A stretch of 64,000 bases of DNA from Kibdelosporangium sp040675465 (GTDB lineage Bacteria > Actinomycetota > Actinomycetes > Mycobacteriales > Pseudonocardiaceae). The stretch is from NCBI RefSeq assembly GCF_040675465.1, contig NZ_JBFAPA010000024.1, positions 124,001-188,000 on the forward strand, written 5' to 3'. Each line of letters begins with the position of its first letter. The stretch's first letter is position 1. Below are positions 35,922-44,219 of the stretch, piece by piece. The translations under genes were made by a program, and so were the position numbers. The notes below the pieces were generated by a model. The model did no database searches. It worked only from the letters and a program-made list of their open reading frames with translations, and was not told where the DNA came from.

Positions 35922-37709
35922 GTGCCTGAGTCGGCCATCACCGGGGATCTGGCAACGCTGCACAAAGTGCTCATCGCCAACCGCGGCGAGATCGCGGTGC
36001 GGGTCATCCGCGCCTGCAAGGACGCGGGGCTGACGAGCGTGGCCGTGTACGCGGACCCGGATCGCGACGCACCGTTCGTCCGGCTGGCCGACGAGGCGTT
36101 CGCGCTGGGCGGCAGCACCCCGGGCGAGTCCTACCTGTCCGTGGACAAGCTGCTCGACGTGGCCGCCCGCTCGGGTGCCGACGCGGTGCACCCCGGCTAC
36201 GGCTTCCTGTCCGAGAACGCCGAGTTCGCCCAGGCCGTGATCGACGCCGGGCTGATCTGGATCGGCCCGGGCCCGCAGGCCATCCGCGACCTCGGCGACA
36301 AGGTCACCGCGCGGCACATCGCCATGCGCGCCGGCGCCCCGCTCGTGCCCGGCACCAAGGACCCGGTCAGCGGCCCGGACGAGATCATCGCGTTCGCCAA
36401 GGAGCACGGCCTGCCGGTGGCGATCAAGGCCGCGTTCGGCGGCGGCGGCCGTGGCCTGAAAGTGGCCCGCACGCTGGAGGAGATCCCGGAACTGTTCGAC
36501 TCGGCGGTGCGCGAGGCGGTGACCGCGTTCGGCCGCGGCGAGTGCTTCGTCGAGCGCTACCTGGACAAGCCGCGGCACGTCGAGGCGCAGGTGCTGGCGG
36601 ACAAGCACGGCAACGTGATCGTGGTCGGCACGCGCGACTGCTCGCTGCAGCGCCGCCACCAGAAGCTGGTCGAGGAGGCGCCCGCGCCGTTCCTCACCGA
36701 CGAGCAGCGCAAGACCATCCACACCTCGGCCCGCGCGATCTGCAAGGAGGCCGGCTACGCCGGTGCGGGCACGGTCGAGTACCTGGTCGGCCAGGACGGC
36801 GTGATCTCGTTCCTCGAGGTCAACACCCGGCTGCAGGTGGAGCACCCGGTCAGCGAGGAGACCACCGGCATCGACCTGGTCCGGGAGATGTTCCGGATCG
36901 CCGACGGCCAGCCGCTGCGCTGGACCGAGGACCCGGAGCCGCGCGGTCACTCGATCGAGTTCCGGATCAACGGCGAGGACGCCGGCCGCAACTTCCTGCC
37001 CGCGCCCGGCACGGTCACCACGTGGGTGCCGCCGGACGGCCCGGGCGTGCGCGTCGACTCGGGTGTCGAGTCCGGCACGGTCATCGGCGGCCAGTTCGAC
37101 TCGCTGCTGGCCAAGGTGATCGTCAGCGGTGAGAACCGCGAGGAGGCGCTGCGCCGGTCCCGCCGGGCGCTGGACGAGTTGGTGGTCGAGGGCATGGCCA
37201 CGGTCGTGCCGTTCCACCAGGCGATCGTGCGCGACCCGGCGTTCGTGGAGTCGTTCACCGTGCACACCCGGTGGATCGAGACCGAGTTCGAGAACAAGAT
37301 CGAGCCGTTCACCGGCGGCGCCGAGGCCGCCGACGAGCCGGAGCCCCGGCAGACCGTCGTTGTCGAGGTCGGCGGCCGCCGCCTCGAGGTCTCCCTGCCC
37401 GGTGACCTGGCCATCTCGGCCGGCGGCGGCGCGGCCAAGAGTGCCGCCAAGCCGCGCAAACGAGGCGGCGGCAAGAGCGCGGCGGCGGTCTCCGGCGACG
37501 CGGTCACCGCGCCCATGCAGGGCACCATCGTCAAGATCGCGGTCGAGGACGGCCAGCAGGTCGAGGCCGGTGAGCTGCTCGTGGTCCTGGAGGCCATGAA
37601 GATGGAGAACCCGGTGACCGCGCACAAGGCGGGCACCATCACCGGCCTCGCGGTGAGCAGTGGGGAAACGGTCACGCAAGGTAGCGTTCTGTGCGAGATC
37701 AAGGACTGA
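35922..37709 (+). CDS. accA3: Acyl-CoA carboxylase alpha chain (biotin carboxylase + BCCP)
   Basis: 595 residues. Biotin carboxylase from the start (KVLIANRGEIAVRVIRACKD; ATP-grasp Gly loop AAFGGGGRGLK; EYLVGQDGVISFLEVNTRLQ; EHPVSEETTGIDLV), a linker, then the biotinyl domain with the lysine in EAMKMENP at about residue 560. Carboxylates biotin for AccD5 and other carboxyltransferases; biotinylated by BirA. AAGGAGG 7 nt before the GTG decides the start. A TAGACT box at 35876..35881 would give a leader of about 35 nt. Matches AccA3 of M. tuberculosis. Confidence 0.96.
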   Translation: MPESAITGDLATLHKVLIANRGEIAVRVIRACKDAGLTSVAVYADPDRDAPFVRLADEAFALGGSTPGESYLSVDKLLDVAARSGADAVHPGYGFLSENAEFAQAVIDAGLIWIGPGPQAIRDLGDKVTARHIAMRAGAPLVPGTKDPVSGPDEIIAFAKEHGLPVAIKAAFGGGGRGLKVARTLEEIPELFDSAVREAVTAFGRGECFVERYLDKPRHVEAQVLADKHGNVIVVGTRDCSLQRRHQKLVEEAPAPFLTDEQRKTIHTSARAICKEAGYAGAGTVEYLVGQDGVISFLEVNTRLQVEHPVSEETTGIDLVREMFRIADGQPLRWTEDPEPRGHSIEFRINGEDAGRNFLPAPGTVTTWVPPDGPGVRVDSGVESGTVIGGQFDSLLAKVIVSGENREEALRRSRRALDELVVEGMATVVPFHQAIVRDPAFVESFTVHTRWIETEFENKIEPFTGGAEAADEPEPRQTVVVEVGGRRLEVSLPGDLAISAGGGAAKSAAKPRKRGGGKSAAAVSGDAVTAPMQGTIVKIAVEDGQQVEAGELLVVLEAMKMENPVTAHKAGTITGLAVSSGETVTQGSVLCEIKD

Positions 37710-37716
37710 CTCTCCC

Positions 37717-37722
37717 TACAAT
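37717..37722 (+). promoter_or_regulatory. Leaderless -10 box (TACAAT)
   Basis: TACAAT, six bases, then ATG 37729 of the first DUF1707 gene; 8 nt after the accA3 stop. Confidence 0.65.
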
Positions 37723-37728
37723 CGAGGT

Positions 37729-38139
37729 ATGGCAGGAAGTGACGGCAACGTCCGGATCGGCACAACCGAGCGTGAACGTGCGGTCCAGGCCCTGGCCGAG
37801 CACTTGGCGGAGGGCCGCCTCGACATCACCGAGTACGACCAGCGCGCCGCGCTGGCGGCCGCGGCCAAGACGCGGGGCGAGCTCGCGGCGATCTTCGACG
37901 ACCTGCCCGAGCCCAACCCGATGCGCGAACCCGTCGTCGCCGCGCCGCGCGTCCCGGTGCCGGCCGCGGCGCCGGATCCGCTGATCCGCCAGGAGAAACG
38001 CACCCGCAGCACGGCGATCGTGGTCGGGTTCGTGGTGTTCGCCGTGGCCGCGATCGTGACCGTGACGGCGATCCTGGGCGAGTGGTGGGCGCTGATCCCG
38101 GCGCTGTTGATCGTCGCGGTGCTGGCCATGGTCTCCTAG
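37729..38139 (+). CDS. DUF1707 membrane protein 1
   Basis: 136 residues: DUF1707 domain (VRIGTTERERAVQALAEHLA, EGRLDITEYDQRAALAAAAK, AIFDDLP) followed by two hydrophobic helices (about 88-110 and 113-133). DUF1707 (with SHOCT-like features) occurs in small actinobacterial membrane proteins of unknown role. First of three tandem paralogues, each with its own leaderless promoter. The ATG 37729 fits the TACAAT box; a longer frame begins inside accA3. Confidence 0.88.
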   Translation: MAGSDGNVRIGTTERERAVQALAEHLAEGRLDITEYDQRAALAAAAKTRGELAAIFDDLPEPNPMREPVVAAPRVPVPAAAPDPLIRQEKRTRSTAIVVGFVVFAVAAIVTVTAILGEWWALIPALLIVAVLAMVS

Positions 38140-38142
38140 GAT
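38137..38142 (+). promoter_or_regulatory. Leaderless -10 box (TAGGAT)
   Basis: TAGGAT overlaps the TAG stop of the first DUF1707 gene and ends 6 nt before ATG 38149. Confidence 0.63.
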
Positions 38143-38148
38143 TTCGGC

Positions 38149-38586
38149 ATGGGGGACGCCCGGTTCATGAACGTCCGGATCGGCGATGCCGAACGCACCG
38201 AGTCGATCGAGCTGCTGACCCGGCACTTCAACGCCGGCCGGCTCACGCCCGCGGAACACGAGGAACGGCGGGAGAAGGCCAAGATCGCCATCATCCGGTC
38301 GGAGATCGAGGTGCTGTTCGACGACCTGCCAGCCCCGCATCCGGACATGAGCGCCGCCCTGCCCCCGGTCGTCTCCGAAGCTGAGCAGGCAGCCGCCCGC
38401 AAGACCCCGATGAGCGAGTTCTGGTCCATCCTGGCCGGGCTGCTGATCCTGTTCGGCATCCCGGCGGTGATCGTGCTCGGGACAACGCTGGGGCTCTGGT
38501 GGTTGTTCGGCCCGCTGGCCGTCGGCGTGATCCTGGCCTTCGTGCTGGAGGAGGCCTCGATGAAGCCGAAACGACTCCAGGACTGA
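38149..38586 (+). CDS. DUF1707 membrane protein 2
   Basis: 145 residues with the DUF1707 module (VRIGDAERTESIELLTRHFN, AGRLTPAEHEERREKAKIAI, VLFDDLP) and a long hydrophobic hairpin (about 88-135). Sequence differs clearly from the two flanking copies, so the duplication is old. Function unknown. Leaderless ATG 38149. Confidence 0.86.
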   Translation: MGDARFMNVRIGDAERTESIELLTRHFNAGRLTPAEHEERREKAKIAIIRSEIEVLFDDLPAPHPDMSAALPPVVSEAEQAAARKTPMSEFWSILAGLLILFGIPAVIVLGTTLGLWWLFGPLAVGVILAFVLEEASMKPKRLQD

Positions 38587-38615
38587 TGTCACGGGTCGTC
38601 TCAGCTTCGCCGCCG

Positions 38616-38621
38616 TACGAT
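38616..38621 (+). promoter_or_regulatory. Leaderless -10 box (TACGAT)
   Basis: TACGAT ends 6 nt before GTG 38628 of the third DUF1707 gene. Confidence 0.63.
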
Positions 38622-38627
38622 TGAGGG

Positions 38628-39155
38628 GTGAGCGAGCCGCATCCGTCGGAGATCCGCATCGGGGACGCCGAGCGTGAACAAGCCCTGCAGGCGCTGGGCG
38701 AGCACATGAGTGCGGGCCGCCTCGACATCGACGAGTACGGCGAGCGCACCGCGCAGGTGGCGACCTCCAAGACCCGCGGTGAGCTGCTCGGACTGTTCCG
38801 CGACCTGCCCGATCCCAAGCCGGTGTTCGGCGCCGCGCCCAAGCCGGCCGCCGCGCCGGTCCGGCCCGCGCGCCCGCCCGCGCCGCCGCCGGACCCGGAG
38901 CTGAGCCCGGCCGCGCAACGCTGGCAGCAACGGCCGTTGATCCAGCGGCTCTACCCGGCGCTGGTGCCGTTGTCGGTCATGTTCTCGTTGTTCTTCTTCT
39001 TCGCGGTGGCCCGGGTCTGGCCGGTGTTCCTGTTACCGGTGGCGATCGGGATCATCGGCGGGAGCATCTTCGGCGACGACTGGAACCGCGACCGGCGCGC
39101 GTGGGAACGCGAGCAGCGGGACCGGCGGCGCCGCCGCGAACGCGGTCAGTGGTGA
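38628..39155 (+). CDS. DUF1707 membrane protein 3
   Basis: 175 residues: DUF1707 module (IRIGDAEREQALQALGEHMS, AGRLDIDEYGERTAQVATSK, LFRDLPDPK), Pro/Ala linker, two helices (about 108-145) and a strongly basic cytoplasmic tail (DWNRDRRAWEREQRDRRRRR). Unknown function; the basic tail may touch lipids or nucleic acid. Its stop overlaps the end of the convergent ABC pseudogene by 10 nt. Confidence 0.86.
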   Translation: MSEPHPSEIRIGDAEREQALQALGEHMSAGRLDIDEYGERTAQVATSKTRGELLGLFRDLPDPKPVFGAAPKPAAAPVRPARPPAPPPDPELSPAAQRWQQRPLIQRLYPALVPLSVMFSLFFFFAVARVWPVFLLPVAIGIIGGSIFGDDWNRDRRAWEREQRDRRRRRERGQW

Positions 39156-40044
39156 CGGATCCGGCCCTCGTTCAGTTCCAGGTTCCGGTGGGCGCTTCTG
39201 GTCAGCGCCGGGTCATGTGTGGCGATCAGGCAAGCGCTGCCCTCGGCGACGCTTCCTTGACCTCGCCGCCGTTGAACAGCATGGGCGAGGCGACGTTCTC
39301 CTCCAGGGTCAGCTCGTCCAGGAGGCCGAAACTCTGTGGCAGCACGGCCATCGTGGACCACGGCGGGATCGCGCCCTCGGGTTCGCCGTCGATGATCACC
39401 GAACCCGCGTCGGGCTCGTCGAACCCGGCCAGCAACGCGCTCTTGCCCGATCCGGAGCGGCCCACGAGCGTCACCAACTCGCCCGCGCGCAGCTCGAGGC
39501 CGCATGGTCTCGATGACCAGTTCCGCGGACGCACTGTCCAATTGGGACGTTGGCTCGTCGGCCAGTACGATCTTGGCTCCCGCGGCGAGCGCGGTCAGGA
39601 ATGCCAGCCTTTGTTGCTGCCCACCGGAAAGGGCGCTGATCGCCCAGTTCGCGGTGCCCGGCAGGCCGAGGCGGTCGAGCAGGCCGATGTCCGGTTCGCC
39701 CGCGCCCGCCAGTTGGGCCGCGGCGCGGAGGTTGTCCCGGACGTCGAGGTAGGCGAACAGGTTGCCCACGGGACTCTGGCAGACCAGGTGGACGCTTCGC
39801 CTGAGCGCCCGGCGTTTGCGTTCGCTGAGGTCTCCGGTTTCTTTGCCGCGCAGACAGACCGCGCCTTCGGTGGGCCGCTCGACCATGCCGAGGATGCGCA
39901 GCAGGGTGGACTTGCCCGAACCGGCCAGTACGGTCAGTCCGTCCTGCGGGATGTCAGCGAAATGCCTTTGACCGCGGTGACTTCGCCCGATGGCGTGCGG
40001 CAGCGGTGCACGCCATCGGTCAAGGAGTAGGCGAGATCAGGCAC
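39146..40044 (-). pseudogene. Two ABC-exporter ATPase genes, decayed and fused by deletion
   Basis: Reading 5' to 3' on the minus strand: GTG 40044 opens VPDLAYSLTDGVHRCRTPSG; a one-base loss near 39958 shifts the frame, after which LTVLAGSGKSTLLRILG (Walker A), LSGGQQQRLAF and LADEPTSQLDSASAELVIETM follow. Right there the sequence jumps, out of frame, into the start of a second ATPase (GLELRAGELVTLVGRSGSGKSALL), whose Walker B/signature half is missing; only IATHDPALTRSAHRNLELN of a C-terminus remains before the stop at 39146. At least three lesions, so non-functional. The parent operon was an FtsX permease plus two ATPases, probably a MacB-like exporter. Confidence 0.8.
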
Positions 40045-40480
40045 GCAGCAACTCCTTCACCTTCGCGCGACGCGCCGAACGGACCGCGTAGAGCGCCACG
40101 AGGACCACCCCGAGCACCGCGACCCCGGCCGTGCTCAGGCCGACGATCTGCAGGCTTGCCGGTTGCGGCAACGGGCTCAGCAACGGGAATGGGTCAAGTC
40201 GTTGCGTGGCAAGCCTAAGAATGAGCCAGCCACCGGCGATACCCACAATCGTCGCTATACCGGCGAGAATGGCGAGCTCGACCAGATGGGTCGCCAGCAA
40301 TGCCCTGGAACGCAAGCCCATCCGTGCCAGCAACGCGTGCGCCACCGCCGTCGAACGCCGTCTCGTTTCCCCACAAACGCCAGCACAAGTCCCGTCACCC
40401 GACCGACGACGATGGTCACCGGACTGCTCAATGCCGCTCGCGGGGCACTCCTCCAGGGCAGCCGCACACCGCGACCACAA
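40037..40480 (-). pseudogene. FtsX-like permease C-terminal remnant
   Basis: Last part of an ABC permease: ARMGLRSRALLATHLVELAI, ATIVGIAGGWLILRLATQRL and a final helix to VRSARRAKVKELLRA. Upstream of about 40370 the similarity continues in a different frame (RAALSSPVTIVVGRVTGLVL), so there is a frameshift, and before about 40455 it is replaced by repeat-rich DNA. Four-fifths of a normal permease is missing. The stop overlaps the start of the ATPase pseudogene by 8 nt, the ancestral operon spacing. Confidence 0.78.
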
Positions 40481-40579
40481 CCGAAAACCTCAGCTCGCGA
40501 ACCCACCAACCCCAACCCACCCAAACCCCCTCCCGCACCACCACAACTCCCCATGGCACAACCTCGCCGCCCACCAGCG

Positions 40580-40897
40580 CCTCCGAATGCGGCCTCAGTC
40601 GCAACCCCGCCACGACCGCGCGCCGACCCACCCGAAGGCCGCCCCCTGTCCCAGCCACTACGGACTGCGGGCCGACCCACCCCACCCGAACGCGGCCTCA
40701 GTCGCAGCCCCACTACAGACCGCAGGCCACCCATCCCCGCCCGAAGGCGGCCGCTGTCGCACCCCACTGCAGACTGCGTACCGACCCACCCCGTCCGAAC
40801 GCGGCCCCTGTCGCACCCCACCACAGACCACGTGCCAGCCCACCCCACCCGAACGCGGCCTCAGACGCACCCCCGCTACAAACCGCGGGCCAACCCA
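40580..40897. repeat. Imperfect tandem repeat, unit about 54 bp, six copies
   Basis: Units start with the CCGAACGCGGCCTCAGTCGC theme and end in GGGCCGACCCA. Copies: about 40582-40630, 40631-40679 (49 bp), 40680-40733 (54), 40734-40788 (55), 40789-40842 (54), 40843-40897 (55). Copies differ by several substitutions each. Confidence 0.75.
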
Positions 40898-41029
40898 CCC
40901 CGGCTCACCGCGCCGTCCCGCCCAGCCTGATGGCCGCTCTCCACTCCAGATCAGATCACCCACCCACCTCAAGCCCGATCACGCATTCCAGCGTCGGGCC
41001 CGACCCACCAGGCATTCCGGGCCGGACCT

Positions 41030-41167
41030 GGTTGCGGCGCCTGCTCGATTTCGTGCGGGGTGGCGGCGCACATAAGCTCTCCGGCGGGGCAGGTCGCAGA
41101 CCTGTCCCCTTGTTCCTGCCCGTGCGCCGCAGGGGTCCCCGCACAAAATCGAGCAGGCGCCGCAACC
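41030..41167. repeat. 138-bp element with 31-bp terminal inverted repeats
   Basis: Arms 41030..41060 and 41137..41167 are complementary with one mismatch (GGTTGCGGCGCCTGCTCGAT at the outer end). Inside, GGGGCAGGT pairs with ACCTGTCCCC and GCGGCGCAC with GTGCGCCGC, so nearly the whole element can fold into one long hairpin. No transposase. Candidate MITE or structured RNA. Confidence 0.7.
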
Positions 41168-41389
41168 GCTCAACCGAGCCATAAGCGGCCCCCACAAACG
41201 GCACCCATGAGCCCCCACCCCTGCCACCCCAAACGGCACCGCCTCGCCTACTCATGATCGGCACCCTCACCCCACCCACCTATGAGCGGCACCCACAGGC
41301 GGCACCACAAGCCTCCGCGCCAGCCGCACCCACCCACAAGTGGCACCCACCAACTTCCGCGCCAGCCTCCACCCACCCAGCAGAGCCCC

Positions 41390-42028
41390 TCAGCCCTCCT
41401 TCGAAGCCAGCAAGTAAGCCCGCGGCCGCGTCTCGGTCTCATCCGGCTCCCGCAACAACTTCGCGTACAGCGCCAACCCCGCGGCCTCCAGAAGCGAAAT
41501 CACCTGATCGGGCGACCGGAAGTAGTAGTGCAGCGACACCTCCCCACCAAATGCCTCGGTCAGGTGCATCTCGTTCCCCTCCCCGGCCTGGAAAGCCAGC
41601 AGCACCTTCCCCCCGGGCGCCAGCACCCGGTGGAACTCCGCGAACACCTGCGGCAGCAACTCCGTGGGAATGTGGATGGTCGAGTAGTAGGCGACGATCC
41701 CGCCCAGCGTGCCGTCCGGGATGTCCAGCGCCAGCATGGATCCCACCTCGAACCGCAGCTCCGGGTGGGTCTGCCGGGCGACGGCGATCATCTCGGTCGA
41801 CAGGTCGATGCCGTAGGCGGTGCGGCCCAACCCGTTGAGGTACGCGGTCAGCTCGCCGGGACCGCAGCCGATGTCGGCGATCATGCCCGTGGTGTCCTCG
41901 GCGAACGCGGTGAGCGCGCCCCGGTCGAAGGGCTTGCCGCCGAGCTCGTCCTTGCACAGCTGGGCGTAGTGGTTCGCGACGGTGTTGTACGAGGTCCGCG
42001 TCGTGCTGATGAAGTCGGGTTCGATCAC
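41390..42028 (-). CDS. SAM-dependent methyltransferase
   Basis: 212-residue class I methyltransferase: IADIGCGPGELTAYLNGLG (motif I, SAM-binding GCGPG), AYGIDLSTEMI (acidic motif II), GGIVAYYSTIHIP and RVLAPGGKVLLAFQAG (motif III region). Small-molecule methylase; substrate unknown. GTG 42028 was chosen since TAGGTT (42036..42041, minus) lies exactly 7 nt before it; TTG 42037 has neither promoter nor ribosome site. Divergent from an acetyltransferase gene. Confidence 0.88.
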   Translation of the reverse strand: MIEPDFISTTRTSYNTVANHYAQLCKDELGGKPFDRGALTAFAEDTTGMIADIGCGPGELTAYLNGLGRTAYGIDLSTEMIAVARQTHPELRFEVGSMLALDIPDGTLGGIVAYYSTIHIPTELLPQVFAEFHRVLAPGGKVLLAFQAGEGNEMHLTEAFGGEVSLHYYFRSPDQVISLLEAAGLALYAKLLREPDETETRPRAYLLASKEG

Positions 42029-42035
42029 GGACGGC

Positions 42036-42041
42036 AACCTA
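42036..42041 (-). promoter_or_regulatory. Leaderless -10 box (TAGGTT) of methyltransferase
   Basis: Minus-strand TAGGTT, seven bases, then GTG 42028. Confidence 0.55.
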
Positions 42042-42084
42042 TCGCCCCAGGAACCTTCCGGCCGGAATTGTCGGTGGGTGGGTC

Positions 42085-42090
42085 TAGCGT
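42085..42090 (+). promoter_or_regulatory. Leaderless -10 box (TAGCGT) of acetyltransferase
   Basis: TAGCGT ends 7 nt before GTG 42098; its divergent partner box is only 43 nt away. Confidence 0.57.
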
Positions 42091-42097
42091 TGTCGGT

Positions 42098-42631
42098 GTG
42101 GAACCCATCGAGATCAACGCGGGCACGTACTACCTGCGCGCGTTGCGGGCGGACGGCCAGATCGACGACCGGCCGGCGATCGTGGCCGCGTTCGCCGATC
42201 CGGAGATGCGCCGATGGGTGGACGACTACCGGATCGAGGACCTGGCGGACGCGGACGCGTACGTGCAGCGGCGGGACGCGCAGTGGGCGGACGGGGTGCG
42301 GTGTTCGTGGGCTGTGGCAGAGCCGACGACCGGCGCGCTGCTCGGCGAGGTCGACTTACGCGGGCTCGACGAGGGCCCCGAGGGGGCGCAGGCGGCGTGC
42401 TGGACGCATCCGGAGCACCGGGGCCGCGGGGTGGCGGCCACGGCGCTGGCGGCGGCGATGCGGTTCGGTTTCGGCTTCCTGGGCCTGACCAAGATCGGCT
42501 ACCAGCACCTGGCGGACAACGTGGGTTCCCGCCGGGTGGCGGAGAAGTGCGGGTTCAAGTTGTCCGGCGAGACGGTGGAGCACCGCGACGGGGCGGAGGT
42601 CCGGTTACTCCATTGGGTCGCCGTCAACTGA
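42098..42631 (+). CDS. GNAT acetyltransferase, RimJ/RimL-like
   Basis: 177 residues. YYLRALRADGQIDDRPAIVA opens the fold; WTHPEHRGRGVAATALAAAM is the acetyl-CoA loop (RGxGxAxxAL) and HLADNVGSRRVAEKCGFKL the NxxSxxxxxKxGF signature of the RimJ/RimL branch (ribosomal-protein or small-molecule N-acetylation). Leaderless GTG; the frame extends upstream to 41282 but without coding character. Confidence 0.87.
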   Translation: MEPIEINAGTYYLRALRADGQIDDRPAIVAAFADPEMRRWVDDYRIEDLADADAYVQRRDAQWADGVRCSWAVAEPTTGALLGEVDLRGLDEGPEGAQAACWTHPEHRGRGVAATALAAAMRFGFGFLGLTKIGYQHLADNVGSRRVAEKCGFKLSGETVEHRDGAEVRLLHWVAVN

Positions 42632-42743
42632 CCGGATGTCCACCGATCCGGGGACATCTTGGTGACGAATGAACCGATAGTCGTTTCCGAGCGTCAAAGC
42701 CGGATACGGTGTTCAGGCGAACAGGCTCGCTTGGGAGGGCGGC

Positions 42744-43061
42744 GTGGCAAACGAGGGTCTCCAGTTCGATCCCGCGGTGGTGCCCAGACTGCGCACGGTG
42801 TTCACGGATGCGCTGGCCAAGGTCGACGAACAGATCAAGCTCGCGGACGCCGAGCTGCACGGGCAGCCGTGGGCGGGTGATCCGGTCAGCGAGTACGCCG
42901 GGCAGCAGCTGTCCGGCAGCGCGGACGAGGCGCTGACGGCGCTGCGGTCGTACCGCGAGGCGCTGGACACGGTGGTGGGCAAGCTGACCAAGGCAGGCAC
43001 CGACTACCGCGAGTCCGACCAGGACAACAACGTGTCCATGAGCCGCAAGGGCGAGGGGTGA
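42744..43061 (+). CDS. Small ESX-associated (PE/WXG-like) protein
   Basis: 105-residue helical protein: LQFDPAVVPRLRTVFTDALA, then GQPWAGDPVSEYAGQQL and a long second helix. The W-A-G turn and partner position before a PPE-like gene suggest the small half of a PE-PPE-type heterodimer exported by a type VII system. GTG with GGGAGGG 6 nt upstream; one nucleotide separates its stop from the PPE-like start. Confidence 0.72.
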   Translation: MANEGLQFDPAVVPRLRTVFTDALAKVDEQIKLADAELHGQPWAGDPVSEYAGQQLSGSADEALTALRSYREALDTVVGKLTKAGTDYRESDQDNNVSMSRKGEG

Positions 43062-43062
43062 C

Positions 43063-44217
43063 ATGACCCGCGAGGACCTGGACGTGACGCGCTGGCGTGG
43101 GTTCAGCCACGCCGAGCTGTACCGGCTGTTACACAGCGGCCCGGGGGCCGCCGCGGCCGCGGTACCGGCCGGCCGCTGGGCTCAGCTCGCCGGCACGTTG
43201 CACGATGTCAGCCATGACCTGGCGCAGGCGATCGGCCAGGCACGGTCGCTGTGGGCGGGCGACGCGGCGAACGCGGCGTTCGCGCAGCTGACCGGCGCCT
43301 CCGACTGGGCCGGACCGGCCGCGGACAAGTCGGCGCGGATGCAGTCGAGCGTGGAGCAGCAGGCCGACCACCTCGGCCGGGCGCGCGCGGCCATGCCCGC
43401 GCCGGGTTCGCCGCCGACGCCGCAGCCGGATCCCCTGGTGGCGCCGGTGGTGCAACTGCTCGGCATGCAGTCCGACCACGAGCCGATCGAACGCGCGTCC
43501 ACGGAAGCGGCGCGTAAGGCGTTCGAGGTCATGCAGGCCTACCAGGACGACACAACGTCCACAACGGACTCTTTGGTGACGTTCACGGAAACCGTTGACA
43601 CCGAGGGATATCACCACGGTCGACGGCGCAACCAGGTGAGTGTGCAGGAGTTCGTCGAGCACCAGGTGACATCTCCATCCTCGGCCTCGGCCTCGTTCAC
43701 GCCGCACTCGTGGGTGGAGGGTGGCCGCTGGTCGCATGCCGGTGGATCGACTTCGCAGGCGAGCGCCGGGTTCGTCCCGCCCGCACCGCCGGAGGTCGAG
43801 GTGTACCGGGCGGCGCCGTTGCAGGCCGGGTCGATGGCCGGGCTGGAGGTCAACCCGATCGTCGCGAGCCCGCAACGAGACACGTCGTCGTCCTCGCGCC
43901 GGTCGTCGTCCTCAGCCGGCGCCGGGAGGCTGTCCGGTTCGCTGGATCTTCCGCCTGGCGCGGCCCCACCGCCGCCGACGCATTCGGCGGCCGCGATGTC
44001 TCCTGCCGCCGCACCGGTTTCCGGTGGTTCGGCCGACCGGGTCGCGCCGCGCCGGGTGGATCCGCTGCTGTCCGGGTTCACCGAGGACGCGGCCGAGCCG
44101 GTACGTCAGGCCGCGCGGCGCCGCCGGGACGAGGACGAGAAGATCACGGAGAGTGTCGAGGGTGCGGGGTCCGAGGTTCCCCCACCCGTGATCGGGAACG
44201 GGCCGTATCGTCAGTGA
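43063..44217 (+). CDS. PPE-like ESX protein
   Basis: 384 residues. The first 180 form a PPE-type helical bundle: WRGFSHAELYRLLHSGPG, GTLHDVSHDLAQAIGQARSL, WAGDAANAAFAQL (WxG turn) and a second hairpin. The rest is Ser/Pro/Ala-rich and probably disordered, ending in a basic patch (RQAARRRRDEDEK). PPE proteins are surface or secreted partners of ESX systems and are folded with EspG, encoded by the next gene. Not a mycobacterial PPE in the strict N-terminal motif sense. Confidence 0.78.
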   Translation: MTREDLDVTRWRGFSHAELYRLLHSGPGAAAAAVPAGRWAQLAGTLHDVSHDLAQAIGQARSLWAGDAANAAFAQLTGASDWAGPAADKSARMQSSVEQQADHLGRARAAMPAPGSPPTPQPDPLVAPVVQLLGMQSDHEPIERASTEAARKAFEVMQAYQDDTTSTTDSLVTFTETVDTEGYHHGRRRNQVSVQEFVEHQVTSPSSASASFTPHSWVEGGRWSHAGGSTSQASAGFVPPAPPEVEVYRAAPLQAGSMAGLEVNPIVASPQRDTSSSSRRSSSSAGAGRLSGSLDLPPGAAPPPPTHSAAAMSPAAAPVSGGSADRVAPRRVDPLLSGFTEDAAEPVRQAARRRRDEDEKITESVEGAGSEVPPPVIGNGPYRQ

Positions 44218-44219
44218 CG

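Larger units (their letters stand above)
40481..41389. other. Repeat-rich non-coding region
   Basis: About 900 bp with strong C-versus-G strand asymmetry (CCCACCC-type tracts). It holds the ~54-bp tandem repeat, the 138-bp inverted repeat and, at 41170-41380, loose GGCACCCA and TCCGCGCCAGCC repeats. Open frames here are low-complexity and not credible genes. Confidence 0.7.

Noticed and set aside
40658..41279. Open frames with repeated Gly/Arg/Trp phrases in the 40.5-41.3 kb region
   Set aside because: They simply translate the ~54-bp repeats and the inverted repeat; no start signals, no known domain.
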